DNA of 64,000 nucleotides from Dactylosporangium roseum (GTDB taxonomy: Bacteria; Actinomycetota; Actinomycetes; Mycobacteriales; Micromonosporaceae), in contig NZ_CP073721.1 in NCBI RefSeq assembly GCF_025264685.1, positions 2,967,001 to 3,031,000 of the forward strand, written 5' to 3'. The translations under genes were made by a program, and so were the position numbers. The notes beneath the pieces were generated by a model that was given only the letters and a program-made list of their open reading frames with translations, was not told where the DNA came from and ran no database searches. Shown here in pieces: positions 21,226 through 30,101 of the stretch; position 1 is the stretch's first letter; each line of letters begins with the position of its first letter.

Positions 21226-22425
21226 ATGGACGCCCCGATCGCGTTTCCCCGCCAGGCCCGTCCCGGGCCGTTTGATCCGCCGGAGGTGCTCGGTGCTCTG
21301 CGGGAGCAGTCTCCGCTGATCCCGATGCGGTTCGCCGACGGTCACGTGGGCTGGTTCGTGACGAGTTACTCGGCCGTCCGATCCATCCTGAGCGACCCCC
21401 GGTTCAGCGCCCGGCCCGAGCGCCACCATCTTGTGGTGGAGCTCCCCATGGCCAAGGCCTTCGCCGGCCGGCTGAGCATGAGCGTGTCGGGCATGTTCCA
21501 CCTGCAGGACCCTCCCGAGCACACGCGGTACCGGCGGGCCCTGGCCGCGGAGTTCACGGGTCAGCGGATGAAGCTGCTCGAGCCGAGGATCGTCGAGATC
21601 ACGCGGACGTGTCTGGACGCGATGGAAGCGGCGGGGTCGCCGGCCGACCTGGTCGAGCAGTTCGCGTTTCCCGTTCCCTCGCTCGTGATCTGCGAGCTGC
21701 TGGGCATCGCGCACGACGACCGGGAGAGCTTCCGCTGGGCGGTGGCCACGATGTCCCACTGGGGTAGCAGCGTCGAGGAGACGCGGCGTGCCCTGGACAC
21801 CGTGCTCGGGTTCTTCCCGCCGCTGATCCGGCGCAGGCGTCGGAACCCCGGCGACGACCTGCTCAGCCGGCTGATCCGAAACAGCACCCTGACCGACGAG
21901 GAACTGGCCACCATCGGCTACATCCTCTTCGCGGGCGGGTTCGAGACCACGGCGAACATGCTGGCGCTCGGCACGTTCGCGCTCCTGGAACACCCCGCAC
22001 AGAAGCGGATGTTGTGCGGTGATCCCTCGCTGGTCGGCAACGCGGTCGAGGAGTTGCTGCGCTACCTGACGATCGGCCACATCGGTCCGCAGCGCGCCGC
22101 GACCGAAGACGTGGCGATCGAGGGCGTGCTGATCAGGAAGGGTCAGGCCGTCATGATGTCGCTCCCCGCCGCCAACCGCGATCCCGCGCACTTCGAAGAC
22201 CCGGAAACGCTCGACATCACCAAGCCGGCCGGTGGCCATGTCGCGTTCGGCCACGGCGTGCACGGATGCCTCGGCCAGCAGCTCGCGCGGGTGGAGATGC
22301 GCGTCGCGTACCCAGCGCTGTTCGAGCGCTTCCCGCGGCTGCGCTTGGCCGTGCCGGCCGAAGAGGTACCGACCAAACAGGACACCATGGCGTACGGCGT
22401 TCAGCGCCTTCCGGTCGCCTGGTGA
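21226..22425 (+). CDS. Cytochrome P450 (first of a tandem pair)
   Basis: A soluble bacterial P450 of 399 residues. The I-helix oxygen-binding motif is FAGGFETT, the K-helix ExxR lies in EELLRYL, and the haem loop is FGHGVHGCLG with the Cys ligand, so it should be active. The length is normal and there is no membrane anchor. It heads a plus-strand run of oxidation and methylation genes, so it probably hydroxylates or further oxidises the polyketide; the position cannot be predicted. No clear ribosome site precedes the ATG. It is strongly similar to the next gene: about 110 bases beginning near 21253 match 22511 onward with a single mismatch seen by eye, and other long stretches are nearly identical, which indicates recent tandem duplication. 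Confidence 0.95.
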   Translation: MDAPIAFPRQARPGPFDPPEVLGALREQSPLIPMRFADGHVGWFVTSYSAVRSILSDPRFSARPERHHLVVELPMAKAFAGRLSMSVSGMFHLQDPPEHTRYRRALAAEFTGQRMKLLEPRIVEITRTCLDAMEAAGSPADLVEQFAFPVPSLVICELLGIAHDDRESFRWAVATMSHWGSSVEETRRALDTVLGFFPPLIRRRRRNPGDDLLSRLIRNSTLTDEELATIGYILFAGGFETTANMLALGTFALLEHPAQKRMLCGDPSLVGNAVEELLRYLTIGHIGPQRAATEDVAIEGVLIRKGQAVMMSLPAANRDPAHFEDPETLDITKPAGGHVAFGHGVHGCLGQQLARVEMRVAYPALFERFPRLRLAVPAEEVPTKQDTMAYGVQRLPVAW

Positions 22426-22446
22426 TCCCATGACCACCCCGACGGA

Positions 22447-23685
22447 ATGAGCGCGAAGGAGTCAACGGTGCAGAACCATGCGCGCGCGGCGACGGAGACG
22501 CCGATCACGTTTCCTCGGCAGGCCCGTCCCGGGCCGTTTGACCCGCCGGAGGTGCTCGGTGCTCTGCGGGAGCAGTCTCCGCTGATCCCGATGCGGTTCG
22601 CCGACGGTCACGTGGGCTGGTTCGTGACCGGCTACTCGGCTGTGCGGTCGATCCTGAGCGACCCCCGGTTCAGTGTCCGCCCGGAGCGCCAGCATCCGGC
22701 GGTGGACCTGCCGATGACCAGGGCTCTCATCGGCAAGATGAACGGGTCCGGGATGTTCCTGATCATGGACCCTCCCGAGCACACGCGTTACCGGCGGGCC
22801 CTGGCCGCGGAGTTCACGGGTCAGCGGATGAAGCTGTTCGAGCCGAAGATCGTCGAGATCACGCGGACGTGTCTGGACGCGATGGAAGCGGCGGGGTCGC
22901 CGGCCGACCTGGTCGAGCGGTTCGCGTTTCCCGTTCCCTCACTCGTGATCTGCGAGCTGCTGGGCATTCCGCCCGCTGATCGCGTCGAGTTCCAGCACGC
23001 CTCCGCCACGCTGTTCGACCGGGGCAGCGGCATCGAGGAGACGCGGCGCGCCTTCGACACCGTGCTGGGGTTCTTCCCGCCGCTGATCCGGCAGAAGCGT
23101 CAGGACCCCGGCGACGATCTGCTCAGCCGGCTGATCCAGCACAGCGCCCTGACCGACGACGAGCTGGCCACCATCGGCTACATGCTGTTCGCGGGCGGGT
23201 TCGAGACTACGGCGAGCATGCTGGCGCTCGGCACGTTCGCGCTGCTCGAGCACCCCGAGCAGAAGGAGCTGTTGCGCGGCGATCCCTCCTTGGCCGGCAA
23301 CGCGGTCGAGGAATTGCTGCGCTATCTGACGATCGGCCACATCGGTCCGCAGCGGGCCGCGACCGCGGACGTGGAGATCGAGGGCGTGCTGATCAGGAAG
23401 GGCCAGTCCGTCATGATGTCGCTGTCCGCGGCCAATCGGGATCCCGCGCATTTCACGGACCCGGAAACGCTCGATATCACCAAGCCTGCCGGGGGTCACG
23501 TTGCCTTCGGCCACGGCGTGCACGGGTGTCTGGGCGGCCAGCTCGCGCGGGTGGAGATGCGCGTCGCCTATCCGGCGCTGTTCGAGCGCTTTCCCGGCCT
23601 GCGCCTGGCGGTGCCGCCCGACGAGGTGTCCATCAAGTTGGACGCGTTCGTCTACGGCGTCCACAGTCTGCCGGTCGCGTGGTGA
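22447..23685 (+). CDS. Cytochrome P450 (second of a tandem pair)
   Basis: A 412-residue P450 with the same landmarks as its neighbour: FAGGFETT, EELLRYL and the haem loop FGHGVHGCLG followed by GQL rather than QQL. It carries about a dozen extra N-terminal residues (MSAKESTVQNHAR). The duplicated copies differ mainly after the conserved N-terminal block, in the segment that usually forms the B-C loop of the substrate pocket (around residues 80-100), and again around residues 185-200. That suggests divergence in substrate or site choice rather than redundancy. It lies 21 bases after the first copy and is surely co-transcribed. Its exact oxidation is unknown. Confidence 0.95.
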   Translation: MSAKESTVQNHARAATETPITFPRQARPGPFDPPEVLGALREQSPLIPMRFADGHVGWFVTGYSAVRSILSDPRFSVRPERQHPAVDLPMTRALIGKMNGSGMFLIMDPPEHTRYRRALAAEFTGQRMKLFEPKIVEITRTCLDAMEAAGSPADLVERFAFPVPSLVICELLGIPPADRVEFQHASATLFDRGSGIEETRRAFDTVLGFFPPLIRQKRQDPGDDLLSRLIQHSALTDDELATIGYMLFAGGFETTASMLALGTFALLEHPEQKELLRGDPSLAGNAVEELLRYLTIGHIGPQRAATADVEIEGVLIRKGQSVMMSLSAANRDPAHFTDPETLDITKPAGGHVAFGHGVHGCLGGQLARVEMRVAYPALFERFPGLRLAVPPDEVSIKLDAFVYGVHSLPVAW

Positions 23686-23715
23686 CAACGCGCCCCGTTC
23701 CCAGAGAGGCGAACG

Positions 23716-24540
23716 ATGGTCACTGAGCTGCCCTCCTCGCTGGAAAGCAGGATCGCCGACTATTACACCGGGTTTCGCGGCGTCGGTCCGACGCGCCGGA
23801 CGAGATACCTGAACTTCGGATACTGGGCGCCGGGCTGCGACGACCTCGACGACGCCTGCGAGAAGCTCACCGACATGCTCGCCGACGCGGCGGGGATGCG
23901 GGAAGGCGATCGGGTGGTCGACGCCGGGTTCGGTTATGCCGATCAGGACCTGCACTGGCTCGAGACGAGAAGGCCGGAGCTGATCGTCGGGCTGAACATC
24001 ACGCCGTCGCAGGTCGAGATCGCCCGCGAGCGGGTCCGGGAACGGAACCTGGCGGACCGCCTCGATCTGCGGGTCGGCTCGGCGACCGACATGCCGTTGG
24101 CGGCGGGCACGTTCGACCGGGTCGTCGCGCTCGAGTCGGCTTTCCACTTCGACACCCGTCAGGACTTCTTCCGGGAAGCGTTCCGCGTGCTGCGTCCGGG
24201 CGGCGGGCTGGCCGTCGCCGACGTCATCCCGCTCGGCGGCCGGCGCGAGGAACGGATCCGCGATCTGAACGCCGTATGGGGCGGTTTCGTGCCGCCCGAC
24301 AACCTGTACGACCGCGACACGTATGCCGAACGGCTACGGGAGGTGGGCTTCGCCGACATCTCCGTCCAGGACATCTCCGGGAACGTCTACCGGCCCCTGC
24401 TCGACCACCTGCGGCGGCATCTGGGGGAGCGGGGCGACCTGCAGATGTCCGAGGACGTTCTCGCCTGGGGCATGGCGCAGTACATGACGCACACCGAATA
24501 CGCGATCGCTTCCGCCCGGAAGCCGGTTGGTCCGGAGTGA
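23716..24540 (+). CDS. SAM-dependent methyltransferase, class I
   Basis: A 274-residue class I methyltransferase. Motif I is VVDAGFGYADQD (near residues 62-74), followed by LNITPSQVEIAR and the post-motif LRPGGGLAVADV. The family includes O- and C-methylases of polyketide and sugar tailoring; the sequence alone does not separate them. It begins behind AGAGAGGCGA at 23716 and follows the P450 pair by 30 bases. Its central part is almost identical to the N-terminal half of the next gene, even at DNA level around motif I, so the two arose by duplication. It ends at ARKPVGPE, exactly where the next protein continues into a P450. Confidence 0.92.
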   Translation: MVTELPSSLESRIADYYTGFRGVGPTRRTRYLNFGYWAPGCDDLDDACEKLTDMLADAAGMREGDRVVDAGFGYADQDLHWLETRRPELIVGLNITPSQVEIARERVRERNLADRLDLRVGSATDMPLAAGTFDRVVALESAFHFDTRQDFFREAFRVLRPGGGLAVADVIPLGGRREERIRDLNAVWGGFVPPDNLYDRDTYAERLREVGFADISVQDISGNVYRPLLDHLRRHLGERGDLQMSEDVLAWGMAQYMTHTEYAIASARKPVGPE

Positions 24541-24595
24541 CTGAGATGGTCGAACTATGCGCCGAGATGGGGCGCCGAGTGGGAGGAACACAGCG

Positions 24596-26653
24596 ATGAG
24601 CGAGCGCCAGGCGTCCCCGGTGGAGGACCGGGTCCGCACGTACTACAACACCCCGGTCCCGTCGTCCCATCCGACCGTACGCACCAGATACATCAACTAC
24701 GGGTACTGGGCCGACGGATGCGACAACCTCGACGACGCCTGCGACGCGATGGCGGACCAGCTCGCCGGCGCGGTAGAGATGGGTGAAGGCGATCGTGTGG
24801 TCGACGCCGGGTTCGGTTATGCCGATCAGGACCTGCACTGGCTCGAGACGAGGCAGCCGGCGCTGATCGCCGGTCTCAACATCACGCCGTCGCAGGTCGA
24901 GATCGCCTACGAGCGGGCCCGGGAACGAGGCATGGCAGACCGCCTCGACCTGCGCGTCGCCTCGGCGACCGACATGCCGTTCGAGTCGGGGACCTTCGAT
25001 CGGGTCGTGTCGCTGGAGGCGGCGTTCCTGTTCGACACCAGGGAGGACTTCTTCCGCGAGGCGTTCCGCGTGCTGCGGCCGGGCGGCATGATCGCCACCG
25101 CCGACGTCATCCTGCGTGAAGGCCGCCGCGAGGAGCGGATCCGCGACCTGACCCCTTGGAACATGTACATCCCGGTCGCGAACTGGTACGACCGGGAGGG
25201 CTACGCCGAGCGGCTGCGCAAGGCGGGATTCGTCGACGTCGAGATCCGCGACATCACCGACCGCGTGTACGAGCCGCTGCACGAGTTTCACCGGAAACGT
25301 CGGCGGGAGTCGGGCGATCCGTCCTCGTCGGAGGCGTCGCTCGCCGAGGGCACCAAATACACCGCGCACCAGGTGTACGTGATCGTCTGCGCCAGGAAAC
25401 CGGTCGACCCGAAGGCCGAGGAGGTGTTGCGGGACCCGTTCACCGTGTACTCCAGAATCCGCGAGCGGGACCCCGTCATCCGCGCCGCCATGCCGGGCGT
25501 GGAACCGTTCTGGATGGTCACTCGCTACGCCGACGTGAAAATGCTGCTGGCCGATTCTCGGTTCGTCCTCCACGGGGCCAACGTGCCGGGGATGGCGGAC
25601 ACCGCGAACCGGATAGACCAGGTGCAGTTGGCCGTCGGGATCTCTCCGGAATACGTGGAGTATTCGCAGGCCAGCATGCTCAGCCTGGACGGCGCGGACC
25701 ACCGCCGGCTGCGTTCGCTCGTGTCCCAGGCGTTCACCCCGGCCCGCGTCGCCAAACTGCGGCCCCGGGTCGAGGAGATCACCGCGCGGCTGCTGGACCG
25801 CCTGCCCGGGTTGGCCAGGGACGGTGTCGTCGATCTGAGCCGCCACCTCGCCACCCCGGTCCCGATCGCGGTGATCGCCGAGCTGGTCGGCGTTCCGGAG
25901 CAGGAGCGCGACCGCTTCCGGGTCGCCGCGTGGGAGTGGCTGGCCGGCGCCGCACCGAGTGGCGGGACACGCCAACCGGGACGCCGGGAGACGGCGTTCG
26001 ACTACATCCGTGACCTGATCGAGCGGCGCCGCGCCCAACCCGAGGACGATCTGGCCTCCGCGCTCATCCGGGTCCACGACGAGGACGGCGACCGGCTCAA
26101 CGACACCGAGCTGGTCTGGACGATTCTCACGCTGGTCGTCGCGGGCTACGAGACGACCGTGCACCTCATCGCGAACGGGATCGTCGCCCTGCTCACCCAC
26201 CGCGACCAGCTCGACCTGCTCCGGGCGGACTACGCCTTGATGCCCGGTGCGGTCGAGGAGGTGATGCGCTGGTGCGGCCCCGTGCTGTGCACGCACTTCC
26301 GCTACGCGACCGAGGACCTCGAAATCGCCGGCCAGCTCGTCCGCAAGGGTGAGGCGGTGATGCCCGTCGCGGCCGGGGCGAACTTCGACCCGCGTGTGTT
26401 CGACGATCCGGAGCGGCTCGACGTCACCCGCGAGGTCCCACACAACAACGGCCAGGTCGGATTCGGCTACGGACTGCACTTCTGCCTGGGGGCGCACCTC
26501 GCGCGTCTGGAGGCCGCCGTGGTCTTCGAGGCACTCCTGCGCCGGTACCCCGATCTCGCCCTCGCCGTCGAACCGCGGAAGCTCCAGCACGGGCTCGACC
26601 ACATGTGGAAGTACCTCGCGGTTCCGGTACGCCTGGGCAGCGCGGCGTCATAG
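24596..26653 (+). CDS. Methyltransferase-cytochrome P450 fusion protein
   Basis: One uninterrupted 685-residue frame joins a class I methyltransferase (about 1-280) to a complete P450 (about 285-685). The first half has VVDAGFGYADQD near residue 69 and ends in ARKPVDP, matching the end of the preceding stand-alone methyltransferase. The second half starts directly at LRDPFTVYSRIRERDP and has the I-helix VVAGYETT (near 515), EEVMRW for ExxR and the haem loop FGYGLHFCLG (Cys near 629). Both halves keep their key residues. The ATG at 24596 follows GGGAGGAA; an in-frame ATG 13 codons upstream has no such site. The fusion suggests a hydroxylation coupled to O-methylation of the new hydroxyl, but this is inference. 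Confidence 0.9.
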   Translation: MSERQASPVEDRVRTYYNTPVPSSHPTVRTRYINYGYWADGCDNLDDACDAMADQLAGAVEMGEGDRVVDAGFGYADQDLHWLETRQPALIAGLNITPSQVEIAYERARERGMADRLDLRVASATDMPFESGTFDRVVSLEAAFLFDTREDFFREAFRVLRPGGMIATADVILREGRREERIRDLTPWNMYIPVANWYDREGYAERLRKAGFVDVEIRDITDRVYEPLHEFHRKRRRESGDPSSSEASLAEGTKYTAHQVYVIVCARKPVDPKAEEVLRDPFTVYSRIRERDPVIRAAMPGVEPFWMVTRYADVKMLLADSRFVLHGANVPGMADTANRIDQVQLAVGISPEYVEYSQASMLSLDGADHRRLRSLVSQAFTPARVAKLRPRVEEITARLLDRLPGLARDGVVDLSRHLATPVPIAVIAELVGVPEQERDRFRVAAWEWLAGAAPSGGTRQPGRRETAFDYIRDLIERRRAQPEDDLASALIRVHDEDGDRLNDTELVWTILTLVVAGYETTVHLIANGIVALLTHRDQLDLLRADYALMPGAVEEVMRWCGPVLCTHFRYATEDLEIAGQLVRKGEAVMPVAAGANFDPRVFDDPERLDVTREVPHNNGQVGFGYGLHFCLGAHLARLEAAVVFEALLRRYPDLALAVEPRKLQHGLDHMWKYLAVPVRLGSAAS

Positions 26654-26658
26654 GCCGG

Positions 26659-26688
26659 CACGGGGCCGGCGCCGCGCGTCGGCCCGTG
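26659..26688. terminator. Probable hairpin terminator between convergent genes
   Basis: Between the stop at 26651-26653 and the convergent gene ending at 26691 lies an inverted repeat: CACGGGGCCG pairs with CGGCCCGTG (one bulged G, loop of about 11 bases). There is no T-run, as is common in high-GC actinomycetes. It could serve both converging operons. Confidence 0.5.
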
Positions 26689-26690
26689 GG

Positions 26691-27605
26691 CTAGGTTGCT
26701 CTGCGCGCCAGGTCGAGCAGGTCCCGGGCGAGCCGCTCGGGCTGCTCGTGCTGCACGTCGTGGTCCGCGTCCAGGTACCACCTGACGGTCGCGTCGGACA
26801 GCGCCGCCGCGGCACCGTCCACCCATCCCCGCCACCGCCGCTCGCCCACGGGGGAGTAGCGGTGGGCGACCGGCAGCAGCATGACCGGGACGGTGACCGC
26901 GGGGAACCACCGATGCGGCTGCTCATCCCACATGCTGGTGACGATCGAGGCGAACTGGGGTCCGGTCAGGCGGGGAACCAGCGCGCCGTCCGCGTCGACG
27001 CGCAGATTGGCCAGGTGCGCCTCGATGGCGTACCCGGACCACTTCGGATGAGCGCCACGCAGCCGGGCCCGCAGCTCGGCCGGCGCCATGCTCTCGCGCT
27101 TGACGAAGCGCAGGGCCAGCGCGTCCAGCCAGCGGCGCAGGCGCTCATCCCGGCCCTCCTCGCCGGTCCAGCCGGCGGCCTGTGTCGCGTCGGCCCAGCC
27201 GCCGTCGATCAGCGCGAGAGCGGCGGCCACCGTCGGGTGCTCGGCCGCGATCCGCAGCGAGATGCTCGCACCCCAGGAGTGGCCCGCCACCACGGCATCG
27301 GTGAGGCCGAAGGCGGCGGCGACCGCCGCGACGTCGCGGACCGCGGTGGCGGTGTCGTAGGTGTCGAAGCCGTCGGACTCGCCGTGGCCGCGCAGGTCGA
27401 CGGCGTAGGTGGGATGGTTCTCCGCGTTCAGCCGGCCGGCGATCTCGTCCCACACCCGGGCGTTCGAGGCCACGCCGTGCACGAGCAGGAAAGCCGGACG
27501 CCCCGTGGCCGGTCCGTGCCGGACGTGCAGTCGCGCGCCGTCGGCCGTCGACACGCCGAGGGCCCGAAATTCGGGGGCCGCGAATCCGGCTTCATTCATC
27601 GGCAT
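26691..27605 (-). CDS. Alpha/beta hydrolase (candidate chain-releasing thioesterase or pyrrole acyltransferase)
   Basis: A 304-residue alpha/beta-hydrolase without signal peptide. The oxyanion stretch LVHGVASNARVWD, the nucleophile elbow GHSWGAS (Ser near residue 110) and a late DADHD with the likely catalytic His are present. Two roles fit the neighbourhood: a discrete thioesterase freeing the finished chain from the free ACP, as MonCII and NanE do in polyether pathways, or an acyltransferase placing the pyrrole acyl group on a hydroxyl, as CloN7 does in clorobiocin biosynthesis. No typical PKS-type TE domain is visible in the window, which slightly favours the first. It starts four bases after the stop of the upstream methyltransferase gene. 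Confidence 0.85.
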   Translation of the reverse strand: MPMNEAGFAAPEFRALGVSTADGARLHVRHGPATGRPAFLLVHGVASNARVWDEIAGRLNAENHPTYAVDLRGHGESDGFDTYDTATAVRDVAAVAAAFGLTDAVVAGHSWGASISLRIAAEHPTVAAALALIDGGWADATQAAGWTGEEGRDERLRRWLDALALRFVKRESMAPAELRARLRGAHPKWSGYAIEAHLANLRVDADGALVPRLTGPQFASIVTSMWDEQPHRWFPAVTVPVMLLPVAHRYSPVGERRWRGWVDGAAAALSDATVRWYLDADHDVQHEQPERLARDLLDLARRAT

Positions 27606-27608
27606 CCA

Positions 27609-28475
27609 TCAGAGCCGCTGCGCGGTGATCAGGACGTAGCCGAGCTCCGGCATGCGGGCGATCTTCTCCTGGTTGCCGATGAGCAGCTCGTAGCCCTCGG
27701 TGCCGAGGATCTCGATGAACTGCTCGGCGCGGGACCGCAGACCCGCGGCGAAGGCCTCGTTCGTGGGAAACGTCTCCTTGGTGACGTCCCTGATGTTCAG
27801 GCAGACCAGGCCGGCCCGCTCGATCACGCCTTCGTACTCCTCCAGCGGGGTCAGCGACGCGTAGATGGTGCTGAACCGGGAGCTCACGTCCACGGTGCGG
27901 TCCTCGGGCGTCTTGTACACCATGTCGGCGATAATCATGTGGCCGCCGGGCTTGACCACGCGGGCCACCTCCGACAGCACCTGGACCTTGTCGGGCATGT
28001 GGAGCATGGACTCCAACGCCCACGCGCCGTCGAACGATGCCGCCGGGTACGGCAGGTTCATGGCGTCGATCTGCTCGAACGAGAGGCGATCGGCGAGGCC
28101 CGCGGCGCGGGCGCGCTCGTTGGCGCGGGCGACCTGACGCTCGCTGACCGAGATGCCCACGACCTCCACCGGGCACGCGCGGGCGAGCTGCTGCGCGGGT
28201 GCCCCGTTTCCGCAGCCCACGTCGAGGATGCGGGCGCCGGGCGCCGGGGCCAGCCGCCGGATCATCTCGTTGGTCATCTCTTCGGCGGCCTCGGCGAAAC
28301 TGCTCGTGTCGTTTTCGTCGCGCCACAGGCCGTAATGGAGGTTTCCGTTCCAGAGTTCCGTCATCACATCGAAGATGCCGTGATCGTAATACTGCCCGAT
28401 CGCCCGTGTGTCGACCGGTCGCTTATTTTCCGCGATTACGACGGAACGTATTTTTCCATCGGCATCCCTCGTCAT
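27609..28475 (-). CDS. SAM-dependent methyltransferase, class I
   Basis: A 288-residue methyltransferase of a different subgroup from the pair at 23716 and 24596. Motif I is ILDVGCGNGAP, followed by GISVSERQV and VVKPGGHMIIADM; the N-terminal half has the NLHYGLWRDEND pattern. Such enzymes commonly methylate hydroxyls of polyketides (MonE-like) or sugars. It starts at the ATG at 28475 behind GGAGAGGGTG and is the first gene of a two-gene minus-strand operon. The divergent gap upstream carries the shared promoter box in both directions. The methylated position is unknown. Confidence 0.9.
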   Translation of the reverse strand: MTRDADGKIRSVVIAENKRPVDTRAIGQYYDHGIFDVMTELWNGNLHYGLWRDENDTSSFAEAAEEMTNEMIRRLAPAPGARILDVGCGNGAPAQQLARACPVEVVGISVSERQVARANERARAAGLADRLSFEQIDAMNLPYPAASFDGAWALESMLHMPDKVQVLSEVARVVKPGGHMIIADMVYKTPEDRTVDVSSRFSTIYASLTPLEEYEGVIERAGLVCLNIRDVTKETFPTNEAFAAGLRSRAEQFIEILGTEGYELLIGNQEKIARMPELGYVLITAQRL

Positions 28476-28664
28476 GGTTGCACCCTCTCCTGGCCCCTGC
28501 CGCGGGCGCCACCGCCAACGACCCCTATCCGACCTCTATCGCACCCCTACCGACATCTTGCCGCTCTTTACGATCAAGAATTAGGCGGACTTTAGTGGTG
28601 CTGGTGACATTGTCCGCAAAGGATTCCGGCAATGTGGGAGGACGGGCATGCCGCAGAAAGAACC
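28476..28664. promoter_or_regulatory. Divergent promoter region with boxes in both directions
   Basis: This 189-base gap divides the methyltransferase operon (minus) from the epoxidase operon (plus). On the plus strand ATTAGGCGGACTTTAG (28580-28595) points at the epoxidase and follows the pattern TTAGG(N)nCTTTAG. On the minus strand CGGTAGGGGTGCGATAG (from 28552 down) and GGATAGGGGT (28530 to 28521) point at the methyltransferase. These match the boxes near 21150, 38900 and 43780. Confidence 0.55.
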
Positions 28665-30086
28665 ATGGGCATGAGCCAATTCGCACACGTGGTCGTCATG
28701 GGCGGTGGACTGGCGGGAATGCTGGCGGCCGAGGTGCTGTCCCGGCACGTCGGCCGGGTCACCGTGGTCGAGCGCGACGTCCTTCCCGACGGCCCCGGGC
28801 ACCGCCGGGGCGTCCCGCAGGCGCACCACGCCCACCTGCTGTGGTCGAACGGGGCCGGCCTCATCGACGAGCTGCTGCCCGGCACGACCGGCCGGCTGAT
28901 CGGCGCGGGCGCCCGCCGGATCGGCTTCCAGGGCGACCAGGTGACGCTGACAGTGCGGGGATGGCAGCACCGGTTCCCGCCGACCCAGTTCGCGATCCTG
29001 TGTACCCGCCCGCTGCTCGACTGGATCGTCCGCGACCAGGTCCTGTCGTCCGGCCGCGTCGACGTGCGGCAGGGTGCCGAAGTGGCCGGCCTGTGCGGCG
29101 ACCGCCGCCGCGTCACCGGCGTATCGGTGCGTGGCACCGACCGGCAGACCACCGCGATCGACGCGGATCTGGTGGTGGACGCCACCGGGCGGGCCTCCGG
29201 CCTGCGGCACTGGCTGACCGGGCTGGACGTGGCGCCGCCGGACAAAGACGTCGTCGACGCGGGCATCGGGTATGCCACCAGGCTGTACGCGGCGCCGCCG
29301 GGCGCCGCCGCCACGTTCCCCGCCGTCAACGTCTGCACCAAGCACACCGCCAGCGAACCGGCCCAGTTCGGCGTGGTCTATCCGGTCGAGGACGGTCGTT
29401 GGATCGTGACGCTGTCGTGCACCAGGGGCGGAGCGCTACCGGACCACGAGGACGACTTCGAGTCGTTCGCCAGGAGCCGGCTGCGCCACCCGCTCGTCGC
29501 CGACCTCATCGGCGCGGGGGAGCCGCTGACCCCCATGTTCCAATCCCGCTCCGGGGCCAACCGGCGCCTCTACCCGGAACGCCACGACGGCTGGCCCGAG
29601 GGCCTGGTCATCGTCGGCGACTCGCTCACCGCGTTCAACCCGGTCTACGGCCACGGGATGAGTGCGGCGGCCCGGTGCGCGACCGCGCTGGACGGGGCGC
29701 TGGCATCCGGCGGCACCACCCGCCAGGTGCAGGCGGCGATCGGTGCGGCGGTGGACGACCCGTGGATCCTCGCCGCCTCGAAGGACGCCGGCTACCCGAA
29801 CTGCCGTGTCGACGCCACCGATCCGCGCCTGGTGGGCGAGCAGACGGAGCAGCAGATGCGCTTCGCCGACACCATCATCGAGCGGTCGCTCGTCGCCCCG
29901 GGCGTCTGCGCGGTGGTCACCGACGTGATCAGCCTGTCGGCCGCCCAGGCCGAGCTGGGTTCCAGCCGCTTCCTCGCCCTGATGAGCAGGGACACACCCC
30001 GTCCGCACCTTCCCGGGCCGCCGCTGCGGCCCGAGGAGCTCGAGATAGCGGGACTGCCCCGCTACGAGCGCGTCCCGACCGCCTAG
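28665..30086 (+). CDS. FAD-dependent epoxidase, MonCI/LasC-like
   Basis: A flavoprotein of about 473 residues. It opens with the FAD motif VVVMGGGLAGM and then the stretch GVPQAHHAHLLW and ELLPG, followed by GWQHRFPPTQF and LLDWIVRDQ, a pattern I associate with the polyether epoxidases MonCI and LasC; a GDS motif for FAD binding lies near VIVGDSLTAFNPVYGHG. Those enzymes epoxidise the alkenes of a polyene precursor before ether-ring formation. The two SnoaL-like proteins at 5106-5990 are the matching ring-closing partners. The start is ATG 28665 or ATG 28671 behind AGAAAGAA. The gene runs directly into the discrete KS and ACP genes, which supports action on an ACP-bound chain. A halogenase or simple hydroxylase is less likely. 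Confidence 0.88.
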   Translation: MGMSQFAHVVVMGGGLAGMLAAEVLSRHVGRVTVVERDVLPDGPGHRRGVPQAHHAHLLWSNGAGLIDELLPGTTGRLIGAGARRIGFQGDQVTLTVRGWQHRFPPTQFAILCTRPLLDWIVRDQVLSSGRVDVRQGAEVAGLCGDRRRVTGVSVRGTDRQTTAIDADLVVDATGRASGLRHWLTGLDVAPPDKDVVDAGIGYATRLYAAPPGAAATFPAVNVCTKHTASEPAQFGVVYPVEDGRWIVTLSCTRGGALPDHEDDFESFARSRLRHPLVADLIGAGEPLTPMFQSRSGANRRLYPERHDGWPEGLVIVGDSLTAFNPVYGHGMSAAARCATALDGALASGGTTRQVQAAIGAAVDDPWILAASKDAGYPNCRVDATDPRLVGEQTEQQMRFADTIIERSLVAPGVCAVVTDVISLSAAQAELGSSRFLALMSRDTPRPHLPGPPLRPEELEIAGLPRYERVPTA

Positions 30087-30101
30087 CCGGAGAGAGCCAG
30101 C

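Noticed and set aside
28665..30086. Reading the flavoprotein as a second halogenase or a geranylgeranyl-reductase-like enzyme
   Set aside because: It lacks the WxWxIP signature seen in the true halogenase at 36026 and instead has the GVPQ-HAHLLW and GWQHRFP stretches of MonCI/LasC epoxidases.
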